From positions 806,001 to 870,000 of the forward strand of contig CAVXGT010000019.1 in assembly GCA_963761475.1 (NCBI GenBank): 64,000 bases of DNA. Direction: 5' to 3'. This stretch comes from Ga0077555 sp963761475. GTDB taxonomy: Bacteria; Pseudomonadota; Alphaproteobacteria; Rhizobiales; Hyphomicrobiaceae. Below are positions 44,014 through 52,250 of the stretch, one piece after another (position 1 is the first letter of the stretch; the number at the start of each line of letters is the position of its first letter). The notes below the pieces were generated by a model. It searched no databases. It was not told the DNA's origin and saw nothing but the letters and a program-made list of their open reading frames with translations. The position numbers and the translations under genes were made by a program.

Positions 44014-45694
44014 CCTCAATCCCGCATTGCTGATGATCCTGGCGGGCGCCTTGTGCAGTGTGCTTCCGCGAGCGCTGCGACAGATGGTGGCTCTGGCGGC
44101 GCCTGCACTTGGCATAGCGGTTCTCATCGCTACGCCCATGGGTACCCATTCGGCGATCGAAATCAGCGGCCTGACGCTTACGTTCCTGCGCCTCGATGGA
44201 CTGGCCTTTCCCTTCACGCTGATCTTTCTGATCGCGGCGTTGCTCAATGGGATCTACGCGCTGCATCAAGACGACCGCCTGCAGGATTGCATGGCGATGA
44301 TCTATGCCGGTGCTGCTATCGGCGCAGTTCTGGCGGGCGATCTGGCGACGTTGTTCATCTATTGGGAGTTGACCGCGATTTCGTCGGTCTTCCTCATCAT
44401 TGCGGCACGTACGGAGCGGGCGTACGGCGCGGCGATGCGCTATCTGGTCTGGCAGATCGGGTCGGGTGTGTTGCTGGTCGCAGGAATTCTGCTGCACTGG
44501 CGGTCGACGGGGTCGCTGGTGTTCGGGCCGATGAAGCTCGAGAGCCTGGGGACCTGGCTGATCTTCATCGCATTCGGGATCAAATGCGCCTTTCCCTTTC
44601 TGCACAACTGGCTGCAGGACGCTTATCCGGAAGCAACCATTACCGGCGCAGTGGTGCTCTCTGCTTTCACGACGAAGCTAGCGGTTTATGCCTTCGCCAG
44701 AGTATTCCCTGGGGAGGGATTGCTGGTGCCGATTGGCGCAGCGATGACCTGCTTCCCGGTGTTCTTTGCGGTCATTGAGAACGATCTGAGGCGGGTCCTG
44801 TCTTTCTCGCTGAACAATCAGCTTGGGTTCATGCTTGTGGGCGTGGGCATCGGCACCGAAGTTGCGATCAACGGTGCGGTGAGCCATGCGTTCGCGCACA
44901 TCATCTACAAGGCGCTGTTGTTCATGAGTATGGGCGCGGTGCTGTTGCGTGTTGGAACCGTAAAGGCATCTGAGCTGGGCGGCCTTTACAAGTCGATGCC
45001 TTGGACAACCGTATTTTGCATTGTCGCGGCTTTGTCGATTGCTGGTTTTCCGCTGACATCGGGATTTGTGACGAAAAACCTCACGCTGTTTGCGGCGGAG
45101 GATCTGGGTTACTTCTGGATCTGGCTGTTGCTGATCTTTGCCTCGGCCGGCGTCATGGAGCATTCGGGCATCAAGATCCCCTATTTTGCTTTTTTCAGTC
45201 ACGACGGCGGTCATAAGGTGAAGGAAGCGCCCTGGAACATGCTGCTGGCAATGGGGATTGCCGCCTTCGCATGCATTTTCATCGGCGTCTTTCCACAGAC
45301 CCTTTATTCCATCCTTCCCTACCCGGTGGAGAAGTGGCCGTACTCACCGACAAGCGTCATTACCAAGACCCAGCTACTGGTGTTCTCCATCGTTGCCTTC
45401 GGTTTCCTCATCAGGGCTGGGCTTTATCCGAAAGAATTGCCATCGACGAACCTCAATACCGACTGGTTCTACCGTCGCGTAGGCTATGCGGTCGTCTCAG
45501 GCGTCGGCCGACAAGCTGGGCGGCTTTGGACGTGGATCACGGCCGTCGTTGCCGCACTGGCCCTTGCATTGAAGGACTTGATTGGTTCCTCGCACGGGCC
45601 CGACGGCATCCTCGGGCGGACCTGGCCGACCGGCACGATGGCGTTCTGGATGACCGTGATGCTCGGGGCCTACCTGCTTGTAGCTTTCCTGTAG
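44000..45694 (+). CDS. Third D-type antiporter subunit
   Basis: A 564-residue D-type subunit, longer than the other two because of an extra C-terminal region (SVITKTQLLVFSIVAFGFLI to LGAYLLVAFL) with two or three more membrane segments. The proton-path residues are again complete: Glu123 (YWELTAISSVFL), Lys195 (AFGIKCAFPFLHNWLQ), Lys226 (AFTTKLAVYAF) and a Lys in GFVTKNLTLF. The start at 44000 overlaps the small protein's last codons. It ends seven bases before the convergent MFS gene. Three D-type proteins in one operon parallel NuoL, NuoM and NuoN of complex I. Confidence 0.9.
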   Translation: MTATSLNPALLMILAGALCSVLPRALRQMVALAAPALGIAVLIATPMGTHSAIEISGLTLTFLRLDGLAFPFTLIFLIAALLNGIYALHQDDRLQDCMAMIYAGAAIGAVLAGDLATLFIYWELTAISSVFLIIAARTERAYGAAMRYLVWQIGSGVLLVAGILLHWRSTGSLVFGPMKLESLGTWLIFIAFGIKCAFPFLHNWLQDAYPEATITGAVVLSAFTTKLAVYAFARVFPGEGLLVPIGAAMTCFPVFFAVIENDLRRVLSFSLNNQLGFMLVGVGIGTEVAINGAVSHAFAHIIYKALLFMSMGAVLLRVGTVKASELGGLYKSMPWTTVFCIVAALSIAGFPLTSGFVTKNLTLFAAEDLGYFWIWLLLIFASAGVMEHSGIKIPYFAFFSHDGGHKVKEAPWNMLLAMGIAAFACIFIGVFPQTLYSILPYPVEKWPYSPTSVITKTQLLVFSIVAFGFLIRAGLYPKELPSTNLNTDWFYRRVGYAVVSGVGRQAGRLWTWITAVVAALALALKDLIGSSHGPDGILGRTWPTGTMAFWMTVMLGAYLLVAFL

Positions 45695-45700
45695 CTCGCC

Positions 45701-47263
45701 TCAGGGCTGCTTTTCCTTGCGTCCACCGAGCATGAGGACGAGGGGGATGGCGATCATGGAGGCTGCGGTATACATGACGAACGCGTTCATGTAGCCGAGC
45801 ATGGCGGCCTGCCGGTTGATTTCCCGCGCCAGGCGCGCCACGCCGGCTGCGCTCTCAGTCGACCAGCCGCCCATCGTGTCGGGCAGCGAGAGTGTCTTGT
45901 TAAACGGGCTCACACTCTCGGACAGCCGGGAGTAGTTGGCGCTGGTAACGCGCAGGATCTGGGTCACCGATACCGAGATGAAGAAGCTCGAGCCGATCGA
46001 GCGCATCAAGTGCATGACGGCGATGCCCTCGGCGCGGAGTGTCGGCTCGAGGGTTCGGAAAGCGGTGGTGACGATCGGCGTCCAGATCAGGCCGACTGCG
46101 GTACCCTGCAACCATGCGTTGGCGCACAGTGCGTTCAACGGCGCATCCAGGCTCAAGTGCATGAGCCATAGACCTGAAATGATCTGCAGCGTGAAGCCCG
46201 TGACCATGCCGATGCGGGGATCGAGGCGCTGGGCGAAGATTGAGGTGAACGAGCCGGTCATGACGCCGGCGCCGCGGAAGCTCACGACGTAGCCGATGAG
46301 GCCATCGGGAAAGCCCAACTGGTTCTGCATCAAGGGGGGCAGCAGGACCATCGGCGTGAAGTTGAGCATGCCAAAGATGACGATCAGGAAGATCCCGATG
46401 ACGTAGTTCTTGTCGAACAGGAGGCGTGGGCTCAGGTAGGGCTGGCGGGCGGTCGCGGAGTGGATGAGGAAAATGTAGAAGGCGATCGCCGCCATGGCGA
46501 CTTCGATGACGATTTCGGTCGATTCGAACCAGTCGAGGCGCTGGCCGCGGCTCAGGACGAATTGGGTGGCGGCGATGGCGACCGATAGGGATATGAAGCC
46601 GATCCAGTCGAGGGAGAGGTTGCGCTGGCGGACCTCCTCGGGCAAGGCGAAGCGAGCGGCGACCGTGGCTGCGATGGCGAACGGCACGATCATGAAGAAG
46701 CCCCAGCGCCAGCCGAGGCTTTCGGCGAGGTAGCCGGCGAAGGTGGGGCCGACGACGGGGCCGATGGTGTTGGTGGTGCCGAAGATGGCGATCACGAGAC
46801 CGTGCTGGCGGCGGGGGAAGACGTCCATCAACACGGACTGGCCGAGCGGCATCAGCGGCGCGCCAAAGGCACCTTGGGCGAGGCGCCACAGCACGAGGCT
46901 TTCGAGCGATTGGGCGAGGCCGCACATGAAGGTGGCGAAGGAGAAGCCCGCGAGGCACCAGAACTGGACGTTGGCGCGACCAAAACGGCCGACCAACCAG
47001 CCACTCATGGGCAGGCAGACGGCAGTGGCCAGGATGTAGAAGGTGACGGCCCAGGAAATTTCATCCTGCGTGGCAGAGAGGGCGCCTTGGACCTGCGGCA
47101 GGACCGCGGCCACGGAGAACGTCGCGGCATTGAATGATCCGGATGCGGCAACAACCGTCAATAGCACGAACAGGCGTCGTGTGACCGGCAGTTGCAGCAC
47201 CGGCTGGTCCAGATCGGGCGTCAAACCGGTCTCGCTGTTCTGGGAATCCCGCAAAGGTGGCAT
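45701..47263 (-). CDS. MFS drug exporter of the DHA2 (EmrB-like, 14-TMS) family
   Basis: A major-facilitator protein of about 520 residues. The first helices carry SGSFNAATFSVAAVLPQVQG, YILATAVCLPMSGWLVGRFG (motif A region) and RLAQGAFGAPLMPLGQSVL. Motif C reads TNTIGPVVGPTFAGYLAESL followed by GWRWGFFM, diagnostic for the EmrB/QacA group. A cytoplasmic SRPW-like loop and eight further hydrophobic segments follow, with a final LGGRKEKQP tail. I use the ATG at 47263 (MPPLRDSQNS). An upstream ATG adds 14 residues without character. EmrB-type pumps usually pair with a membrane-fusion EmrA protein, which is not adjacent. The substrate is unknown. Confidence 0.92.
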   Translation of the reverse strand: MPPLRDSQNSETGLTPDLDQPVLQLPVTRRLFVLLTVVAASGSFNAATFSVAAVLPQVQGALSATQDEISWAVTFYILATAVCLPMSGWLVGRFGRANVQFWCLAGFSFATFMCGLAQSLESLVLWRLAQGAFGAPLMPLGQSVLMDVFPRRQHGLVIAIFGTTNTIGPVVGPTFAGYLAESLGWRWGFFMIVPFAIAATVAARFALPEEVRQRNLSLDWIGFISLSVAIAATQFVLSRGQRLDWFESTEIVIEVAMAAIAFYIFLIHSATARQPYLSPRLLFDKNYVIGIFLIVIFGMLNFTPMVLLPPLMQNQLGFPDGLIGYVVSFRGAGVMTGSFTSIFAQRLDPRIGMVTGFTLQIISGLWLMHLSLDAPLNALCANAWLQGTAVGLIWTPIVTTAFRTLEPTLRAEGIAVMHLMRSIGSSFFISVSVTQILRVTSANYSRLSESVSPFNKTLSLPDTMGGWSTESAAGVARLAREINRQAAMLGYMNAFVMYTAASMIAIPLVLMLGGRKEKQP

Positions 47264-47749
47264 CTGCCGCGGCGGCAAACGAGCCGTAGAATGACAGTGT
47301 ATCAAACAGAATATCGCGTGGCTTTGCTACCCTCAAGCCCATGTGTGAGGGGGCAGATCCGCCGTGTTTGCAGGGCTCAAGCTCCGGCAACGTCAGATCA
47401 GCTCGCTGTCCGGTCGTGACCGCCAGGCCCTTGCCGCCGGCGCATCAGGCGATGCCGTATCGAGGGGGGCGGGGCGCGCTGCGCCCAATGCGCAGGATTG
47501 GAAGCGGATACTGGTTCGGCGGTCTGCAAATCCGCTCCAATCCTTCGACAGGCTTGCCATGGGATCCGCCAACCCGACGCAAAGCCCAGCGGTTGATTTT
47601 GCCCGTTTCCTTGGGATCGGAGGGCTCGCGTTGGGCCTGCCTGGACAAGGAACGATGTTTGCCTGTTGGGCACTAGCGGTTTCTTAGCGCTTCCTCTTTA
47701 CCATCCCCAGTCGGAAGTATGGGGATTGGTCAGTTTGAGGCGTTTTGGC
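47264..47749. other. Divergent intergenic region between MFS and PilZ-REC genes
   Basis: No gene could be supported. Open frames on both strands give Arg/Gly/Pro-rich translations without motifs. It must contain the promoters of the divergent MFS exporter and PilZ-REC genes. No clear operator palindrome was found. Confidence 0.35.
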
Positions 47750-48688
47750 ATGTCAGTTAAGCATGATCTGGAGGCTGAACGGCGCATCGTGAAGCGTAGC
47801 CGCCTGTTGAAGGGCGGCATCATCGCTTTCAGCGCGCGACATGCAACCATTCCGTGCGTGCTCAGGGACTTGTCGGACACCGGCGCCAGACTGCAGGTCG
47901 CGCAATCTTCCGCGGTTCCCGACACGTTCGAGTTGATCGTCGAACTGGATGGGCTCGAGGTGCCGTGCCAAGTAGTGTGGCGCAAGCTGACGGAGATCGG
48001 GGTCTCGTTCCTGGCGGAACCGACCCGGGTCAACCCCAAGCGCGCCCAGGTGATCGGCAACTCCGGGCCAACGGCGCGGTCCACGCTTCGGCGGACGCCC
48101 AATCCTGCTCTGCGGCCGCTGCGTCCGGCGGAGCCTGCCAGGCCAGTATCCAGCCCCGCGGTTAGTGTCGCAACTGCGGAGCCGGTGATCGAGATGCCGG
48201 CCGAGGTTGTTGCGCCGCCCGCCGTACCGGCCGTGCCGCCCATGGCTCCAGCGAATGAAGGTCATCAGATTCCGGTTCTGATCGCGGAAGACGATCCCGA
48301 TGACCGGCTGCTTATGCGGTATGCCTTCCAAGAGGCTGACTTCAACTATCCCATCCAATTCGTGGAGGATGGCGAGGAGTTGCTGCGTTATGTGCGGGGA
48401 GAGGCGCCCTACGAAGCGCGGCGTCTGCCGGGCATCATCCTGCTCGATCTCAACATGCCGAAGATGGATGGGCGCACGGCGCTCATGCATCTCAAGACGG
48501 ATAGCGCGTTCAAGCGGATTCCGGTGATCATCCTGACGACGTCGCAGGCCGAGGAGGATATTCGTCGTACCTATGAGCTGGGTGTGACCGCCTACATCAC
48601 CAAGCCGAACAGCCAAGATGGTCTGAAGGAGCTGGTGACGGCGCTGCGTGATTTCTGGATGCGGTTCGTTATGTTGCCACCCGCCTGA
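47750..48688 (+). CDS. PilZ domain fused to a CheY/Rcp1-like receiver
   Basis: A 312-residue two-domain protein. Residues 1-95 form a PilZ domain, the c-di-GMP binding fold: RRIVKRSRL supplies the RxxxR part (R12, R16) and DLSDTG (40-45) the DxSxxG part. A 75-residue Pro/Ala-rich linker follows (for example PAEVVAPPAVPAVPPM). Residues 175-312 are a receiver of the Rcp1 type: acidic pocket E180-D181-D182, phospho-acceptor Asp233 in LLDLNMPKMDG, Thr in ILTTSQA and Lys285 in YITKP. There is no output domain after the receiver. The order PilZ then REC is uncommon. I place the start at 47750, which gives MSVKHDLEAERR. Confidence 0.88.
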   Translation: MSVKHDLEAERRIVKRSRLLKGGIIAFSARHATIPCVLRDLSDTGARLQVAQSSAVPDTFELIVELDGLEVPCQVVWRKLTEIGVSFLAEPTRVNPKRAQVIGNSGPTARSTLRRTPNPALRPLRPAEPARPVSSPAVSVATAEPVIEMPAEVVAPPAVPAVPPMAPANEGHQIPVLIAEDDPDDRLLMRYAFQEADFNYPIQFVEDGEELLRYVRGEAPYEARRLPGIILLDLNMPKMDGRTALMHLKTDSAFKRIPVIILTTSQAEEDIRRTYELGVTAYITKPNSQDGLKELVTALRDFWMRFVMLPPA

Positions 48689-48726
48689 TCTTTACGGGGC
48701 TAAATCTCAGTCGCTCAACACTCTGG

Positions 48727-49287
48727 TCAGGAAGCGGCCTCAAGGCTCTCGATGACGAGGCTCGTATTGGTGTAGACGCAGATTTCGGCTGCAATGGCCA
48801 TGGCCTTGCGGGCGATCTCCTCGGCGCTCAGCTCCGTATCCACAAGTGCGCGGGCTGCCGCCAGAGCATAGTTGCCGCCCGAGCCGATCCCCATAACGCC
48901 GCGTTCGGGCTCCAGCACGTCGCCATTGCCGGTGAGCACGAGGGTGTGCGTGCGGTCGGCGACCAGCATCATCGCCTCGAGCCGGCGCAGGAAGCGGTCG
49001 GTGCGCCAGTCCTTGGCGAGTTCGACGGCGGCGCGGACAAGCTGGCCGGGGTACTGTTCAAGTTTGCCTTCCAGGCGCTCGAACAGCGTGAAGGCGTCAG
49101 CGGTTGCGCCCGCAAACCCTCCTATGACATCGCCCTTGCCAAGGGAGCGGACCTTGCGGGCGTTCGACTTGATCACGGTGGATCCGAGCGAGACCTGGCC
49201 GTCGCCGGCGACGACGACGCGGCCGCCTTTGCGAACCGTGAGGATGGTGGTGCCGTGCCAGGAGATGGCTTGCGTCTCGTTTGCCAT
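48727..49287 (-). CDS. hslV: ATP-dependent protease proteolytic subunit HslV
   Basis: A 186-residue T1-family protease subunit that forms the double hexamer capped by HslU. The catalytic Thr is in the HGTTILTVRKGGRVV block, with VVAGDGQVSLG and IGGFAGATADAFTLF, GIGSGGNYALAAARAL and ICVYTNTS following. The N-terminal 12 residues before the Thr are removed on maturation. It is divergent from hisB, an arrangement usual in this group of bacteria. HslU is not within the window. Confidence 0.96.
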   Translation of the reverse strand: MANETQAISWHGTTILTVRKGGRVVVAGDGQVSLGSTVIKSNARKVRSLGKGDVIGGFAGATADAFTLFERLEGKLEQYPGQLVRAAVELAKDWRTDRFLRRLEAMMLVADRTHTLVLTGNGDVLEPERGVMGIGSGGNYALAAARALVDTELSAEEIARKAMAIAAEICVYTNTSLVIESLEAAS

Positions 49288-49476
49288 GGCTCGTCTGGCC
49301 CTCCTTGGCCACTGGCTCGGCTACACGGCTGGGTTGAGCCATGCGCCCGCAGCGATCTGCGACCCGGCGGCTTCGACCGGCGCCAGTAACCGGGACCGCG
49401 GTGGGGCAGTGGATTTGACGGGCCGAAGCGTGATAGACGCTGAGATCGATGGGTGCAAGCAGGGAGAGACCAGGAC

Positions 49477-50073
49477 TTGCAACGCACAGCGAAAGTCGAG
49501 CGGAAGACCAAGGAGACGGCGATCACGGCGTCCGTCAATCTGGACGGTACGGGGACCTACGATATCGCCACCGGGGTCGGTTTCCTGGATCATATGCTGG
49601 AGCAACTCGCCCGCCATGGGCTCATTGATATCGAGCTCAAGGCCAAGGGCGACCTCCACATCGATTTTCACCACACCGTGGAAGACAGCGGTATCGTCCT
49701 CGGGCAGGCGATCGCCAAGGCTCTCGGCGACAAGGCCGGGATAACGCGTTACGCGAGCATCGACCTGCCGATGGATGAATGCCTGACACGGGTTGCCGTC
49801 GACGTGTCGGGGCGGCCCTTCCTGGTCTGGAAGGTCGGATTTTCGGCGCCGAAGCTCGGGGAAATGGACACGGAGCTGTTTCGCGAGTGGTTCCAGGCCT
49901 TTGCGCAAAATGCCGGCATTACACTGCACGTGGAAAACGTGCATGGCGTCAACAATCACCACATTGCCGAGACATGCTACAAGGGCTTGGCGCGGGCGCT
50001 GAGGGCGGCCATTGCCCTCGATCCGCGGCAGGCCGGCCGTGTGCCCTCGACGAAGGGCAATCTTGGTGGTTAA
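49477..50073 (+). CDS. hisB: Imidazoleglycerol-phosphate dehydratase
   Basis: A 198-residue manganese enzyme of histidine synthesis. It has the duplicated metal motifs: VGFLDHMLEQLARHGL with DFHHTVED, and LFREWFQAFAQNAGITLHVE with VNNHHIAE. The typical end is GRVPSTKGNLGG. I prefer the TTG at 49477, which gives the family start QRTAKVERKTKETAI and has AGGGAGAG eight bases upstream, over a GTG at 49453. It is followed by a DUF2628 gene and hisH, the conserved local order in Hyphomicrobiales. Confidence 0.95.
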   Translation: MQRTAKVERKTKETAITASVNLDGTGTYDIATGVGFLDHMLEQLARHGLIDIELKAKGDLHIDFHHTVEDSGIVLGQAIAKALGDKAGITRYASIDLPMDECLTRVAVDVSGRPFLVWKVGFSAPKLGEMDTELFREWFQAFAQNAGITLHVENVHGVNNHHIAETCYKGLARALRAAIALDPRQAGRVPSTKGNLGG

Positions 50074-50115
50074 GGTGTCCGACACAATCACTGCGTGCGC
50101 TAACGGGATATCGCG

Positions 50116-50592
50116 ATGAAAACATATACCGTTCATGAACCGCCCGAGCCGCATGGCGATCGTTTGGAGCGAGCGGAAGCGCTGGTGTTCGTACCGGAAG
50201 GGTTTTCGTGGGGAGCTGCCCTGCTGACGCCGTTCTGGCTGCTGGCGCACGGGCTTTGGCTTGGGCTCGTGGGCTATATCGGCCTCGTTACCATCTCGCA
50301 GCTGCTGGTGTCGGCCGCTGGGCTGCCGTCCCAGATCGGCGGATGGCTGATGATGGGCGTGCATCTGCTGATCGGTTACGAGGCGGATTCGCTCAGACGA
50401 TGGTCGCTCGAGCGGCGCGGCTTTCATACGATCGCGACGGTCAATGGCCAATCGGTCGAGGATTGTGAGCGCCGGTTCTTCGATGCCTGGCTCGATGGGC
50501 AGCCCTATGTGGTGCCAGCGCTTGCGACCGCCGAAGGGCGTTCGGGGGCCGGGCGGCTGACGACGCTGTCGCTGTGGGGACGCAACGGGTAA
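50116..50592 (+). CDS. DUF2628 membrane protein
   Basis: A 158-residue protein with two to three hydrophobic segments. A soluble start (VHEPPEPHGDRLERAEALVF) is followed by FVPEGFSWGAALLTPFWLLA, a conserved opening of DUF2628 proteins (PEGFxWxAFLFxPxWLL), then LWLGLVGYIGLVTISQLLV and MMGVHLLIGYEA. After that comes a cytoplasmic LRRWSLERRGFHTIATVNGQ. The family is unassigned in function and commonly lies between hisB and hisH in these bacteria, as here. The stop is five bases before the hisH start. Confidence 0.88.
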   Translation: MKTYTVHEPPEPHGDRLERAEALVFVPEGFSWGAALLTPFWLLAHGLWLGLVGYIGLVTISQLLVSAAGLPSQIGGWLMMGVHLLIGYEADSLRRWSLERRGFHTIATVNGQSVEDCERRFFDAWLDGQPYVVPALATAEGRSGAGRLTTLSLWGRNG

Positions 50593-50597
50593 GCCCT

Positions 50598-51254
50598 ATG
50601 CAGCGGGTCGCCATTATCGACTACGGGTCTGGCAACCTCCACTCGGCGGGCAAGGCCTTCGAGCGGGCGGCGAGCGAGGCCGGCAATATCGCGAAAATTG
50701 AGGTGACGGCGGATCCGGCGCGGGTTGCGGCGGCCGACCGGATCGTGCTGCCCGGTGTTGGTGCGTTCGCCGACTGCAAGCGGGGGCTCGAGGCGGTTTC
50801 CGGTATGCGCGAGGCTCTGGAGGAGGCGGTGCGGGTACGGCAGCGGCCGTTCCTCGGCATCTGTGTCGGCCAGCAGCTATTGGCCACACGGGGATTGGAG
50901 CACGAGATCAGCGACGGCCTTGGCTGGATTGCCGGCGAAGTCCGCATCCTGCAGCCGTCCGACCCGACGTTGAAAATCCCGCACATGGGATGGAATACGC
51001 TGGAGGTGCGGCGGCCGCATCCTTTGCTGGCGGGGCTGGCAACCGGCGAGGGGGGGCTGCATGCCTATTTCGTGCATAGCTATCACCTGGTGCCGGTGGA
51101 TCCTGCCGTCGTGGTGGCCAGCACGTCCTATGGCGGGCCTGTTACGGCCATGGTGGCGCACGGCAATATCGCGGGAACGCAATTCCATCCCGAGAAGAGC
51201 CAGCGCCTTGGGCTAGGCCTGATTGCGAACTTCCTCAGGTGGCAGCCCGGCTAG
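50598..51254 (+). CDS. hisH: Imidazole glycerol phosphate synthase glutaminase subunit
   Basis: A 218-residue class-I glutamine amidotransferase that supplies ammonia to HisF. It starts RVAIIDYGSGNLHSAGKAFE, with the oxyanion region LPGVGAF, the nucleophile Cys89 in GICVGQQLL, and the His/Glu of the triad in GTQFHPEKSQ. MGWNTLEV and YFVHSYH are also in place. The expected next genes hisA and hisF do not follow. Instead an intergenic inverted repeat and a giant secreted-protein gene come next. Confidence 0.96.
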   Translation: MQRVAIIDYGSGNLHSAGKAFERAASEAGNIAKIEVTADPARVAAADRIVLPGVGAFADCKRGLEAVSGMREALEEAVRVRQRPFLGICVGQQLLATRGLEHEISDGLGWIAGEVRILQPSDPTLKIPHMGWNTLEVRRPHPLLAGLATGEGGLHAYFVHSYHLVPVDPAVVVASTSYGGPVTAMVAHGNIAGTQFHPEKSQRLGLGLIANFLRWQPG

Positions 51255-51343
51255 GGCTTCTTGGTCTCATCAGACGGCTGCGAGCCGGTCGACGTGTGCG
51301 CCTGTGGTCAAGCGTTTGCCGCGAAAGTGCCGGCACACGATAA

Positions 51344-51380
51344 ATTACAATCGTTCAATAACATGTGAACGATGTGTAAT
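51344..51380. repeat. AT-rich inverted repeat between hisH and the giant secreted-protein gene
   Basis: ATTACAATCGTTCA (51344-51357) faces TGAACGATGTGTAAT (51366-51380), giving 13 complementary positions with a small bulge and an 8-base centre. There is no T-run, so an operator for the downstream gene is more likely than a terminator. Confidence 0.5.
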
Positions 51381-51490
51381 GCCAGCGTTCATTCATGTTT
51401 GGTGTTATAGTTCGGAATGGTGTTTCGCGGCGGCGTGGGCGAGCCCATGGCGCCATGATTTGCCGATGACCGTATTTCGAGGTTTAAGCG

Positions 51491-52250
51491 ATGCAACGCC
51501 ATATTTCACGCGATCTGACAGGCGCCTGGCTGGCCCTTTTGTTTTTTCTTTCTGGTGTAGGGACCTGTCTCGCCCAAGGTGCCGCACCAGGGGCGGGGGC
51601 AGGGCAAACGCCGGCCGCGCCCGTCGTCAACCGTGGCGATGCGGTGGTGACTGGTTTTGCCGGTCTCGTGCAACCTGGCCCTGACCTGCCGATCGATGTG
51701 CATCCGTTGGATCGAACGCACATCGATCCAGAGGGCGTGACGGTGCGCGTGTTCGACCTGACGCGGCTCAATGGCGGGCCGCAGGGACAGCTCTCAGATG
51801 CACCGGTCAAGTTTCTACTGAAGGCGCGTGACGTCGGGCATGTGTTCGGCGCCGCGTTCGACAGCGACGATGATGTGACGCCGCCCAACATCTACCTGAC
51901 GGCAACCTCGGTGTTCGGTCTACACCTGATGGCTCCTGGTGCGGGCGGCCGCATGGAGCGGGTGATCACGGGACGGCCTGGAGCCCAGTGGATGGGCGGG
52001 CTGTTCGGCCAGGACAAGGGCGGGGGCCCCGGCAGCATCTGGAAGGTGGACGGGCGGACGGGCATCGTCAGCCTGTTTGCCGACATCAAGACCGGTGATC
52101 TCGAGAATTCGGGCGCGGGGCTTGGCTCGATCGCTTTCGATCCGCGCTCGCGTCATCTCTATGTCTCGGACCTCGAGACGGGGCTCGTCTGGCGCCTCGA
52201 CATGCAGGGCAAGCTCATCGACGTGTTCGACCACGGGACGCAGGGACGGG
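51491..52250 (+). CDS. Giant secreted protein, N-terminal section (propeller-like)
   Basis: The first of three frame-shifted sections of one gene (51491-55341, about 1,280 residues if joined). It begins with a signal peptide (LTGAWLALLFFLSGVGTCLA), then a Gly/Ala/Pro linker and a beta-rich part: VRVFDLTRLNGGPQGQLSDA, VGHVFGAAFDSDDDVTPPNI, GSIWKVDGRTGIVSLFADIK, GSIAFDPRSRHLYVSDLETG, VWRLDMQG. The repeating pattern of short strands and turns is like NHL or SMP-30 beta-propellers. The frame is lost at about 52241-52250, where one base too many follows GGACGG. The natural frame would otherwise stop at 52282. No close family is recognised. Confidence 0.7.
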
